Positions 1-5,855 of a stretch of 8,568 nucleotides of DNA are shown piece by piece (positions within the stretch are counted from its first letter, which is position 1; each line of letters starts with the position of its first letter). The notes under the pieces are model-generated. The model saw only the letters and a list, made by a program, of their open reading frames with translations. It had not been told where the DNA came from and made no database searches. The stretch comes from an uncultured Chloroflexota bacterium (GTDB lineage Bacteria > Chloroflexota > Chloroflexia > Chloroflexales > Roseiflexaceae): the NCBI GenBank assembly GCA_903871975.1, contig CAIQIY010000250.1, positions 1-8,568 on the forward strand. Direction: 5' to 3'. The translations under genes and the position numbers were made by a program.

Positions 1-836
1 ATCTCGTCGACGAGCGCCGCAGTCGCCGCAGCGCTCGGGTCGGCGGCTTCGGTCGAGATGGAGCCGAGTGCCGTGCCGACGACCTCGAAGCCGTAGCGTG
101 CCGCGTAATATGCCAGCGTGTCGTGCGCCGTCACCAGCCGCCGTCGTTCGGCAGGGAGCTCAGCGACGAGTCCGATGATGTACTGATCGAGATCCTGCAG
201 TTCGGCAAGATACAACGCTGCGTTCGACTCGTACCGTGCTGCACCGTCGGCGTCGATCGCGATCAGCTCGTCACGAATGGTGCGGACCATCGCCATCGCG
301 TGGTTGACGTCCTGCCAGACATGCGGATCGAATTCGCCGTGCCCGTGCTCTGCCTCGTCGGCGTGCTCTGCCTCGTCGGCATGCTCTTCCCCGTCGGCAT
401 GTGCTGCCTCGTCGGCGTGGGCGCCTGCCAGTAGCGCCTCGATCCCGCTGGCGGCCGCCACACGCGGTGCGCTGGTGCCCGAGCCGGCATACAGGTCATC
501 GAGCCATGGCTCGAAGTCCAGGCCGTTCTCGACGATCAGCTTCGCCTGCGTCAATGCGATGCCATCGGCGGGCGTGGGCTCGAAGGTGTGGGCGTCGGTC
601 CCGGCCGGGACCAGCACCGTTACTTCGACCAGGTCGCCGCCGACACGCGTCACGAATTCGCCGATGATGCTATTGCTGGCGACGACCTTCAGCGGTTCGC
701 CGCGTGGCAGCTCTGGCGTCGCTGTGCTCACGACCGGCACGACCTGCGCCGGTGCGCCTGGCAGGCTACATGCGCCCAGGCTGGTGATCAGCAGGACGCC
801 AACGAGGCTGTACCATCGTGTTCTCGTCAGTTGCAT
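1..836 (-). CDS. znuA: Zinc/manganese ABC transporter substrate-binding lipoprotein (ZnuA/TroA family), 3' end outside window
   Basis: This gene encodes the extracytoplasmic binding protein that captures Zn(II) (or Mn(II)) and hands it to a ZnuB/ZnuC-type membrane permease and ATPase. The 278 codons seen begin at ATG 836 with a GGAG ribosome site 5 nt upstream. Residues 8-22 form a lipoprotein signal peptide ending in the lipobox LGAC, with C23 as the lipidation site. The cluster A-I (TroA) fold is recognised by DAHTFEPTP (H83), FDPHVWQDV (H172) and VTAHDTLAYY (H238). These are the three histidines that normally bind the metal; the fourth ligand (Asp/Glu) lies beyond the left edge. Residues 140-166 form the His/acidic loop typical of zinc-type members, built here from hexapeptide repeats. 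That loop favours zinc over manganese, but the metal is inferred. Permease and ATPase genes would be expected further left. Confidence 0.93.
   Translation of the reverse strand, partial: MQLTRTRWYSLVGVLLITSLGACSLPGAPAQVVPVVSTATPELPRGEPLKVVASNSIIGEFVTRVGGDLVEVTVLVPAGTDAHTFEPTPADGIALTQAKLIVENGLDFEPWLDDLYAGSGTSAPRVAAASGIEALLAGAHADEAAHADGEEHADEAEHADEAEHGHGEFDPHVWQDVNHAMAMVRTIRDELIAIDADGAARYESNAALYLAELQDLDQYIIGLVAELPAERRRLVTAHDTLAYYAARYGFEVVGTALGSISTEAADPSAAATAALVDE
348..419 (-). repeat. Four 18-bp tandem repeats coding HADEAx hexapeptides in ZnuA loop
   Basis: Four in-frame 18-bp units (402-419, 384-401, 366-383, 348-365) encode HADEAA, HADGEE, HADEAE and HADEAE (residues 140-163), followed by HGHGEF. 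Histidines fall exactly every six residues (140, 146, 152, 158, 164) with acidic residues between them. His-rich loops are known in ZnuA proteins and bind extra zinc near the main site. The regular unit suggests growth by tandem duplication of a single 18-bp segment. Confidence 0.9.
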
Positions 837-841
837 GGTTG

Positions 842-845
842 CTCC
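842..845 (-). promoter_or_regulatory. Ribosome binding site of znuA
   Basis: GGAG read on the minus strand lies 5 nt before the ATG at 836. It supports that start, which also gives a correctly placed lipoprotein signal peptide. Confidence 0.6.
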
Positions 846-873
846 GTGGTGGTCAGAACGAATCGCCGCTGGT

Positions 874-902
874 AGTCTACACCAGTTGCAAGTGACTGTC
901 AA
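874..902 (-). promoter_or_regulatory. Sigma70-like promoter of znuA
   Basis: On the minus strand TTGACA (902-897) is a perfect -35 box. It is followed after exactly 17 nt by TAGACT (879-874), which matches four of six -10 positions. The predicted transcript starts near 867, giving a leader of about 30 nt before the ATG at 836. The -35 box lies inside an imperfect palindrome, so a bound repressor would block RNA polymerase. Confidence 0.7.
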
Positions 903-903
903 C
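885..903. promoter_or_regulatory. Imperfect palindrome over the znuA -35 box, candidate metal-regulator operator
   Basis: The 19-bp sequence reads GTTGcaAGTgACTgtCAAC. Fourteen of its 18 arm positions are complementary around a central base. It covers the -35 box and the start of the spacer. Fur/Zur and DtxR/MntR family repressors usually bind inverted repeats of about this length across promoters of metal-uptake genes, so a zinc- or manganese-responsive repressor is the natural candidate. No regulator gene of that family is in the window, and the sequence does not match a Zur consensus I can name with certainty. Confidence 0.45.
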
Positions 904-973
904 AACAGCAATGTCGGATGTGGGCACGCGAAGGCGCGAAGGGCGTGGGGAGATGCTCGATGCGCATGGCGAT

Positions 974-990
974 GCAGCCGACCCGGCTGC
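974..990. other. Small GC-rich hairpin in the znuA-merR divergent intergenic region
   Basis: GCAGCCG and CGGCTGC form a perfect 7-bp stem with a 3-nt loop (ACC). It lies between the two divergent promoters and outside both predicted transcripts. No T-run follows on either strand, so it is not a convincing terminator. The rest of 904-1064 shows no gene I can support. Confidence 0.3.
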
Positions 991-1064
991 CGTGGCGGGG
1001 ATACGGCAAGCCCGTGCCCGCTCGCACAGCGCGGGAGCGGCGGTATCACGCTGCTCGGGGCTAC

Positions 1065-1093
1065 TCGACAATCGACTCAAATGCTGGTATAAG
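1065..1093 (+). promoter_or_regulatory. Promoter of the MerR-B12 regulator gene
   Basis: TCGACA (1065-1070) matches five of six -35 positions. After 17 nt comes TATAAG (1088-1093), matching five of six -10 positions, and the TGG just before it gives an extended -10. Transcription would start near 1100. TCGAC occurs twice, 7 bp apart (1065-1069 and 1072-1076), overlapping the -35 box. CarH-type regulators bind repeats over the -35 of their own promoter, so autoregulation is plausible but not shown. Confidence 0.68.
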
Positions 1094-1102
1094 GGGGGCG
1101 CG

Positions 1103-1159
1103 ATGCATCGCATCGACACCGACAGCCCCGGCCAGAGATTGAAGAGGTGCGCTCAATGA
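1103..1159 (+). CDS. Possible 18-residue leader ORF overlapping the regulator start
   Basis: ATG 1103 opens an 18-codon frame (MHRIDTDSPGQRLKRCAQ) whose TGA stop (1157-1159) overlaps the regulator ATG (1156-1158) in an ATGA junction. The predicted transcription start is near 1100, so this ORF would be almost leaderless; the G-rich tract upstream of it would not be in the RNA. Its ribosomes would end exactly on the regulator start, which would couple the two translations. I recognise no family. A chance open frame is quite possible, because the length is short and the region is GC-rich. Confidence 0.25.
   Translation: MHRIDTDSPGQRLKRCAQ
1142..1147 (+). promoter_or_regulatory. Ribosome binding site that decides the regulator start
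   Basis: AAGAGG lies 8 nt before ATG 1156. The in-frame GTG at 1147 overlaps this site and has no good ribosome site of its own, so ATG 1156 is preferred. Confidence 0.55.
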
Positions 1160-2136
1160 CCGAGCAACTTCGGCGTCTCGCCATATATCCGGACCAACCA
1201 CGCTTGAACATCAAGGCCGTGATGCAGCAGACGGGCGTCCATGTCTCGACGCTGCGCGTCTGGGAGCAACGCTACGGCTTTCCTGCGCCGCAACGCTCGG
1301 CACAGGGACATCGGCTGTATTCCGAGCGCGATGTCGAGCTCATTCGTTGGCTGCGCGAGCAAGTCGATCAGGGTATGACGATCCGTCGCGCGATCGAGCT
1401 CGTGCGCGAGAGCGGGCATCCCACCACAGCGCCGGCAGCGGTGCAGCCATCGGCTGCGCCGACAGCCCCGGGGGACGCACGCCTGACAGCTGCGCGCACC
1501 AGCCTGCTGGCTGCACTGCTGTCGCTGGACATCCGCCAGGCCCATCTGATCACCAGCACATTGGCGACGCTGTTCCCCGTCGATGTGCTGCTGGCCGAGC
1601 TGTTCCAGCCCATCCTGGCAGACATTGGCGAGCGCTGGATGCTGGGGACGCTCAGCGTGGCCGAGGAGCACATGATCTCGGCGTTCGTGCGACAACGACT
1701 GCTGGCGCTGTTCGAGACCCGCGCCCCCTTCGCGCGCGGGCCACGTGCGGTGTGTCTGTGTGTGCCGGGCGAGCGCCACGAGCTGGGCATGCTGATGTTC
1801 GCCTTGCTGCTGCAACAACGCGGCTGGGAGGTGCTGTACCTCGGTCAGAATGTTGCGCTGGCCGGCAGCGCACCATTTTTTGTGCGCAGTGCCCCCGCGC
1901 TGGTTGTCGCCAGCGTCACGCTGGCCGAGCATCTGCCCGGATTGATCGAGCTGGCCCGCATCGTCGAGCCGTTGCAGGATCACGGGCTGATGCTGGCCTA
2001 CAGTGGCCGCATCTTCGAGATCCACCCGGAGCTGCGGCGCCGCATGCCCGGCGTATACCTCGGTGCCACGCTGCACGAGGGTGTACAGCACGCCCAGACG
2101 CTCGCCGAGCAGCTTGGTGCCAACCGCGTCGTCTGA
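1156..2136 (+). CDS. MerR-family regulator with cobalamin-binding domain, CarH/LitR-like
   Basis: The 326-residue protein has three parts. Residues 17-85 are a MerR winged helix-turn-helix (VSTLRVWEQRYGFPAP, then the GHRLYSERDV wing). Residues 87-108 are a Pro/Ala linker. Residues 110-326 are a four-helix bundle plus a Rossmann-type B12 domain. The bundle carries W161-x9-E171-H172, with V168 between, the residues that cap adenosylcobalamin in CarH. The Rossmann part carries GERHELG, with H208 as the likely lower cobalt ligand, and S253-x2-L256. The usual GG is SG (283-284). In CarH, B12 in the dark makes a DNA-binding tetramer and light breaks it apart; typical targets are carotenoid and photoprotection genes, none of which is seen here. 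M162 occupies the place of the histidine that binds cobalt in photolysed Thermus CarH. It has its own promoter, is divergent from znuA and is convergent with the transglutaminase operon. Confidence 0.9.
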   Translation: MTEQLRRLAIYPDQPRLNIKAVMQQTGVHVSTLRVWEQRYGFPAPQRSAQGHRLYSERDVELIRWLREQVDQGMTIRRAIELVRESGHPTTAPAAVQPSAAPTAPGDARLTAARTSLLAALLSLDIRQAHLITSTLATLFPVDVLLAELFQPILADIGERWMLGTLSVAEEHMISAFVRQRLLALFETRAPFARGPRAVCLCVPGERHELGMLMFALLLQQRGWEVLYLGQNVALAGSAPFFVRSAPALVVASVTLAEHLPGLIELARIVEPLQDHGLMLAYSGRIFEIHPELRRRMPGVYLGATLHEGVQHAQTLAEQLGANRVV

Positions 2137-2177
2137 GCGGCTGCCATGCCCGTGCCGTGACACTGCCGCCGTGGTGT

Positions 2178-2208
2178 GGTGCGCACCCGATGCCGCCTGC
2201 ACGCGGCA
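2178..2208. terminator. Two GC-rich inverted repeats between convergent genes, weak terminator candidate
   Basis: GGTGCGCACC (2178-2187) is a perfect 10-bp palindrome. TGCCGC/GCGGCA (2191-2196, 2203-2208) gives a 6-bp stem with a 6-nt loop. They lie in the 130-nt gap where the regulator and the transglutaminase gene converge. Neither is followed by a T-run on either strand, so an intrinsic terminator is only weakly supported. Nothing else was found in 2137-2266. Confidence 0.25.
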
Positions 2209-2266
2209 CGTGGTCGGCAGCGGTTCGCCCGGGCCGGACGCCTGCGGTGGGTTGTGAGGCGGGCGC

Positions 2267-3217
2267 TCACTGCTGTTGTTGTTGTTGTTGCTGAAGCGCC
2301 GCCAGATCATCGGCCGCCACCACCGGCTCGAGCCACGGTGGCGACGCCGCCTCGGCCGGCTCCGGCTCGGCCGGCGCACTGGTCGGCTGCACGCGCACCA
2401 CCACGTCGAGGATTTCGTCGGCGATGCCGCGAAACACGCCGCGCGTCGGCGGCACATCGGCATAGTCGCGGCCCACGGCGACGCGGATGTGGCGCACCCC
2501 AGCCTCGATGTCGTTGGTCGGGTCAAAGCCGTGCCAGCCGACGCCCGGCAACCAGGCCTCGGCCCAGGCGTGCGTGGCATCCGCCGCCGAGCGATCGTGA
2601 TCCTCGCGGCGGTGAAACAGATAGCCACTGACATAGCGGCACGGAATGCCGATGCTGCGCGCGGCGGCGATGAAGATATGGGCGAAATCCTGGCAAACCC
2701 CGCGGCGGCTGTGCAGCGCATCGTCGATCGGCGAGTCGACGTGGGTGCTCTGGGGAGCGTAGGCGAACTCGCGCGCCATCGCGTGATTGAGGTCGCGCAA
2801 TGCCTGCAACGGCGTAGCCGGCCGTGTCGGCCATACCGCATCGGTCAGCGCGGCGAGCAGCCGGGTCGGTCGGGCGTAGTGGCTCGGCACCAACGCATCG
2901 AGCACATCGAGCGGCAAGCTGGTGGCGAGCGCGTCCCAACCAGCGGCGGCGTCGGGCGGCGGCGGCACCCCCACCTCGACCAGCGCCTCGGCGGTGACGG
3001 TGATCTGGGTATGGCGCGGCGGGATATCGAAGTGATGCACGATGTTGCCGTTGTGGTCACGATGGCTCGAGGCCAGTGCGCGCGGCACGGTCTGCAGGCG
3101 GAACGACACACAACGCTGCCCGGCATCGCTGCGCGGCTGCATGCGGATCTCCATCATGCTCTCGGTCACGGGGGCCGAATAGCGGAATCGCGTGAGGTGA
3201 CGAATGATGTAGTGCAT
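2267..3217 (-). CDS. Transglutaminase-like cysteine enzyme with N-terminal bacterial transglutaminase domain
   Basis: This 316-residue cytoplasmic-type protein lacks a signal peptide. Residues 1-80 match the bacterial transglutaminase N-terminal region (RYSAPVTESMMEIRMQPR). Residues 135-235 form the transglutaminase/papain-like core with the Cys-His-Asp triad: C175 in RRGVCQDFAH, H216 in THAWAEAW, D232 in GFDPTND. Members of this family may cleave or transfer amide bonds; the substrate is unknown. After the core comes a Pro/Glu/Ala-rich linker (278-308) and a terminal run of eight glutamines. ATG 3217 is chosen because homologues start near this point and AGGAG precedes it, although only 3 nt away. 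A GTG at 3241 would add eight residues but has no ribosome site. It is the last gene of the ATP-grasp/alpha-E/transglutaminase operon, 119 nt after the alpha-E gene. Confidence 0.93.
   Translation of the reverse strand: MHYIIRHLTRFRYSAPVTESMMEIRMQPRSDAGQRCVSFRLQTVPRALASSHRDHNGNIVHHFDIPPRHTQITVTAEALVEVGVPPPPDAAAGWDALATSLPLDVLDALVPSHYARPTRLLAALTDAVWPTRPATPLQALRDLNHAMAREFAYAPQSTHVDSPIDDALHSRRGVCQDFAHIFIAAARSIGIPCRYVSGYLFHRREDHDRSAADATHAWAEAWLPGVGWHGFDPTNDIEAGVRHIRVAVGRDYADVPPTRGVFRGIADEILDVVVRVQPTSAPAEPEPAEAASPPWLEPVVAADDLAALQQQQQQQQ
2270..2293 (-). repeat. CAA/CAG triplet repeat coding a C-terminal polyglutamine tail
   Basis: Eight consecutive Gln codons (CAG, five CAA, two CAG on the minus strand) sit directly before the TGA stop of the transglutaminase gene. 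Five identical CAA triplets occupy 2276-2290. Slippage in this tract would change tail length without shifting the frame. Confidence 0.9.
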
Positions 3218-3220
3218 GGG

Positions 3221-3225
3221 CTCCT
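3221..3225 (-). promoter_or_regulatory. Ribosome binding site of the transglutaminase gene, unusually close
   Basis: AGGAG lies only 3 nt before ATG 3217. The short spacing may lower translation of this last operon gene. Even so, this site supports ATG 3217 over the upstream GTG. Confidence 0.45.
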
Positions 3226-3297
3226 GCCATGTGCCGGGCACTCAGGCACCCGGGTGTTGTGTCTACGACCGATCGGTTGAGCGATTCACGCCACCAG

Positions 3298-3331
3298 CGG
3301 GCAGCGCCAGCGTTGCGACGCGCAGCGCCCG
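3298..3331 (-). other. Intercistronic stem-loop between alpha-E and transglutaminase genes
   Basis: On the minus strand, GCGT-CGCA-ACGC forms an inner hairpin. An outer stem pairs CGGGCG with TGCCCG (including a G-T wobble) and extends through CGT/GCG, with one mismatch and a 2-nt bulge. It starts 5 nt after the alpha-E stop. It is not followed by a T-run, so RNA processing or partial attenuation fits better than full termination. The rest of the 119-nt gap holds a palindrome ACCGATCGGT (3268-3277) of unknown meaning. Confidence 0.35.
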
Positions 3332-3336
3332 ACGGC

Positions 3337-4272
3337 TCAGGCACTCAGGGACTGATCCGCCGGATAGGCGATGTATGTCTGGTAGATAGCCGCATCGAGC
3401 TGCATGCACAACTGCAGCAGAGGCACCAGATAGCCGCGCAGGTCCGCCAGAATCTCGTCTGTCTGGCCATAGTCGAGCGTCGCACGCAACCGCCCGGCCA
3501 GCCGATCGACACGACCAGCCTGTGCCGTGTTGGTTGCCGCGGCGATCGCCCGCGTCGCGACCTGGATCGTCTCGGCGGCAAAACGTATCGAGTGCGGGAA
3601 GTAGGCATCGAGGATCAGGAACTCGATGACACGTTCCGGGCGAATCGTCGCCGTATACACCTTGCAATACGCCTCGTAGGCGGTACATGATTTGAGCAGA
3701 CACACCCACGCCTGGTCATCGTTCGACTGGGTGAGCGCGCCGCCACGATCGAGAACATAGGCCTCGAGCATGCGAGTGGTGGCGCTGGCACGCTCGATGG
3801 CGCGCCCCGCCTGAATGAAGTGCCATCCCTCGCCGTGGCTCATGGTGGCGTCGCAGATGCCCTGAAACAGGTGTGCGCCTTCCTTGACGCTGCGAAAGAA
3901 TTCGTGCGGCTCATCGGCGATGCTGGCCATTGTCGCGCTGCGCACGTGCAGATACAGCCGGTTGATCTGCTCCCACATCTCGGAACTGATCTGCTCGCGC
4001 ACTTGGCGCGCATTCTCACGGGCGGCGCTGATCGACGCGACGATCGATTCGTTGCGGCCGGCATCGAACGTGAGGCTGGCGGTGATCGCCAACGGCTCGG
4101 AATCGACGGTGGTGCTCTGCAGGCTGGCGAGCAGGCGCTCCCAGCGGCGCTGTGCATCGCCCGGGCGCTGGTCGAGCTGTTGCAACGAAACATCGAGCAA
4201 CCGTGCGGTGTGTTCGGCGCGCTCGAGGTACCGGCTCATCCAGTACAGGCTGTCGGCGACGCGTGACAACAT
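3337..4272 (-). CDS. Alpha-E domain protein (DUF403 family)
   Basis: The 311-residue, almost wholly alpha-helical protein matches the alpha-E family along its length. Marks are MLSRVADSLYWMSRYLERAE at the start, ARENARQVREQISSEMWEQI (84-103), HGEGWHFIQAGRAIERA (146-162) and FLILDAYFPHSIRF (218-231). No catalytic function is established; the family nearly always sits next to a circularly permuted ATP-grasp enzyme, sometimes fused to it, and a transglutaminase. It is therefore thought to be a partner or scaffold in amide-bond formation. It begins 23 nt after the ATP-grasp stop with a strong AGGAGG site. The frame stays open upstream of the chosen ATG, but the family N-terminus and the ribosome site fix the start at 4272. 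No signal peptide or membrane segment is seen. Confidence 0.93.
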   Translation of the reverse strand: MLSRVADSLYWMSRYLERAEHTARLLDVSLQQLDQRPGDAQRRWERLLASLQSTTVDSEPLAITASLTFDAGRNESIVASISAARENARQVREQISSEMWEQINRLYLHVRSATMASIADEPHEFFRSVKEGAHLFQGICDATMSHGEGWHFIQAGRAIERASATTRMLEAYVLDRGGALTQSNDDQAWVCLLKSCTAYEAYCKVYTATIRPERVIEFLILDAYFPHSIRFAAETIQVATRAIAAATNTAQAGRVDRLAGRLRATLDYGQTDEILADLRGYLVPLLQLCMQLDAAIYQTYIAYPADQSLSA

Positions 4273-4278
4273 CGGGGT

Positions 4279-4284
4279 CCTCCT
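4279..4284 (-). promoter_or_regulatory. Strong ribosome binding site of the alpha-E gene
   Basis: A full AGGAGG lies 6 nt before ATG 4272, the best ribosome site in the window. It sits entirely in the 23-nt gap after the ATP-grasp gene and fixes the alpha-E start against longer open-frame choices. Confidence 0.8.
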
Positions 4285-4295
4285 CGGGATGCCAC

Positions 4296-5759
4296 TCAGT
4301 CGTGCAGGATCCAGGTATCCTTGCTGCCGCCGCCCTGCGACGAATTGACCACCAGCGAGCCGCGCCGCAGCGCCACCCGCGTGAGGCCACCCGGCACGAT
4401 CACGACGCGCTCGCCGCTCAGGATGTACGGCCGCAGGTCGATGTGGCGTGCCTCGATGCCACCATCGATGAAGCACGGCGCCTGTGAGAGTGCCAGCGTC
4501 GGCTGGGCGATGTAGTTGCGCGGGTCTGCCTCGATCTGCCGGCGGAATGTCTCGCGCTCGGCGGCACTGCTGTGCGGCCCGATCAGCATGCCATAGCCGC
4601 CCGATTCGCCTACCGCCTTGACCACCAGCGACTCGAGATTGGCCAACACATGGCGCCGTTGCGCGTCGTCGGTCAACACATACGTCTCGACGTTCTCGAG
4701 AATCGGATCCTCGCCGGTGTAGTACCGGATGATCCGCGGCACATACGCATATACCGCCTTGTCGTCGGCAATGCCCGTGCCGATCGCATTCGCGAGGCCG
4801 ACGTTGCCGGCCCGGTAGGCGTGCATCAACCCCGCAACACCGAGAAATGAGTCGTGGCGAAAGCTGAGCGGATCGATGAAATCATCATCGACGCGCCGAT
4901 AAATCACATCGACACGCTCAAGCCCCGCAGTTGTGCGCATGTATACCACGTTGTTGTGAACCAGCAGATCACGCCCTTCGACCAGCTCGATACCCATCTG
5001 ACGCGCCAGGAACGTGTGTTCGAAATACGCCGAATTATAGACCCCCGGCGTCAGCAGCACGACTCGTGGATCGGGGCGTTGTTGTGGATCGAGTGCGCGC
5101 AGCGTCGCGAGCAGCGCCTGGCCGTATTGCTCATTCGGGCGCACGTTGTAGTGATCGAACAGGTTGGGGAAGACGCGCTTGGACACTTGGCGATTGACCA
5201 GCATGTACGACACGCCGCTGGGCACGCGCACGTTGTCTTCGAGCACCGCGAAGCGACCATCGGGCAAGCGCACCAGATCGGTTCCCGCGATCGAGATGTA
5301 GGCATCGCGCACCAGCCGAATGCCACGCATCTCGCGGCGATAATGCCGACAACTGAGCACCAGGTCGGCCGGAATCACGCCATCGCGCAGAATGTGGCCG
5401 TCGTGGTAGATATCGCGCAGGAACAGATTCAGCGCCGTGATGCGTTGTGTCAGGCCACGTTCGATCACATCCCATTCGGCACTGGTGATGATGCGTGGCA
5501 GCAAATCATACGGGAAGATCCGCTCCGTACCCTCATCGGCACCATAGACCGTGAATGTCACCCCTTGATTGAGGAAGTTCTGATCTGCCGCCGTCTGGCG
5601 CCGCTCGAGCTCGTCGGCCGGCAGTTCGAGCAGGCGCTCGTAGAGCCGCCGGTAATGGCTGCGCGGCGACTGTGGTGCAGCAAACATCTCGTCGTATGCG
5701 GTGCCGAGCCGATAGCGCGTGAATGGCGCCGCTGGCGCCGTCGGATCTGGAGACATCAT
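4296..5759 (-). CDS. Circularly permuted ATP-grasp type 2 protein (DUF404/DUF407 family), putative amidoligase
   Basis: The 487-residue protein is full length for the family. Conserved blocks in order are GVTFTVYGADEGTERIFPYD (66-85), DIYHDGHILRDGVIP (116-130), VLEDNVRVPSGVSYMLVNR (172-190), VDVIYRRVDDDFIDPL (283-298), GLANAIGTGIADDKAVYAY (321-339), YYTGEDPILENVETY (346-360), KAVGESGGYGMLIGP (381-395, Lys and Gly-rich ATP-binding segment), HIDLRPYIL (439-447) and NSSQGGGSKDTWIL (472-485). ATP-grasp enzymes join a carboxylate to an amine through an acyl phosphate. For this branch a peptide-ligase role has been predicted from gene neighbourhoods, but the substrate is unknown. It is the first gene of the three-gene operon. 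Two adjacent ATGs (5759, 5756) can start it; the AGGCAGG upstream is spaced slightly better for the second. Confidence 0.95.
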   Translation of the reverse strand: MMSPDPTAPAAPFTRYRLGTAYDEMFAAPQSPRSHYRRLYERLLELPADELERRQTAADQNFLNQGVTFTVYGADEGTERIFPYDLLPRIITSAEWDVIERGLTQRITALNLFLRDIYHDGHILRDGVIPADLVLSCRHYRREMRGIRLVRDAYISIAGTDLVRLPDGRFAVLEDNVRVPSGVSYMLVNRQVSKRVFPNLFDHYNVRPNEQYGQALLATLRALDPQQRPDPRVVLLTPGVYNSAYFEHTFLARQMGIELVEGRDLLVHNNVVYMRTTAGLERVDVIYRRVDDDFIDPLSFRHDSFLGVAGLMHAYRAGNVGLANAIGTGIADDKAVYAYVPRIIRYYTGEDPILENVETYVLTDDAQRRHVLANLESLVVKAVGESGGYGMLIGPHSSAAERETFRRQIEADPRNYIAQPTLALSQAPCFIDGGIEARHIDLRPYILSGERVVIVPGGLTRVALRRGSLVVNSSQGGGSKDTWILHD

Positions 5760-5792
5760 GCGGCCTGCCTTGGTGCGGCGACTGAGAGTCGC

Positions 5793-5821
5793 ATCCTATC
5801 AGTCAAGCCGGCACGCGTCAA
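5793..5821 (-). promoter_or_regulatory. Promoter of the ATP-grasp/alpha-E/transglutaminase operon
   Basis: On the minus strand TTGACG (5821-5816, five of six -35 matches) is followed after 17 nt by TAGGAT (5798-5793, four of six -10 matches). Transcription would begin near 5786, about 27 nt before the first ATG. A second TTGAC motif (5806-5802) has no usable -10 at the right distance. No comparable promoter was seen inside the operon. Confidence 0.6.
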
Positions 5822-5855
5822 CGCGCGTAGTATCCATGCCGCCCCCGCCATCACT

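Noticed and set aside
348..419. CRISPR-like or intergenic repeat array
   Set aside because: The 18-bp units are directly adjacent without spacers and stay in frame inside znuA.
277..1092. Plus-strand open frame running across the znuA region and the intergenic region
   Set aside because: It is Ser/Thr/Ala-rich without motifs, and the minus strand has a lipobox, three metal-ligand motifs and a promoter.
1147..1158. GTG 1147 as start of the MerR-B12 regulator
   Set aside because: It overlaps the AAGAGG site that serves ATG 1156 at normal spacing.
2178..2208. Strong bidirectional terminator between the convergent genes
   Set aside because: The inverted repeats lack T-runs on both strands, so it is listed only as a weak candidate.
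1153..2841. Very long open frame on the minus strand opposite the regulator and across the transglutaminase gene
   Set aside because: The composition is low-complexity Arg/Ala/His-rich with no family motifs. It is a GC-rich antisense shadow, and the plus-strand regulator and the minus-strand transglutaminase in another frame have clear motifs.
3229..3690. Plus-strand frame between and across the alpha-E and transglutaminase genes
   Set aside because: No motif, no ribosome site, and it overlaps the conserved alpha-E C-terminus.
3337..4476. Longer alpha-E protein starting upstream of 4272
   Set aside because: The added 68 residues are Arg/Ala-rich, overlap the ATP-grasp C-terminus and match nothing. 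AGGAGG and the family N-terminus fix the start at 4272.
5801..5806. TTGACT as the -35 of the ATP-grasp operon promoter
   Set aside because: No acceptable -10 lies 16-18 nt downstream; TTGACG at 5821-5816 pairs with TAGGAT at exactly 17 nt.
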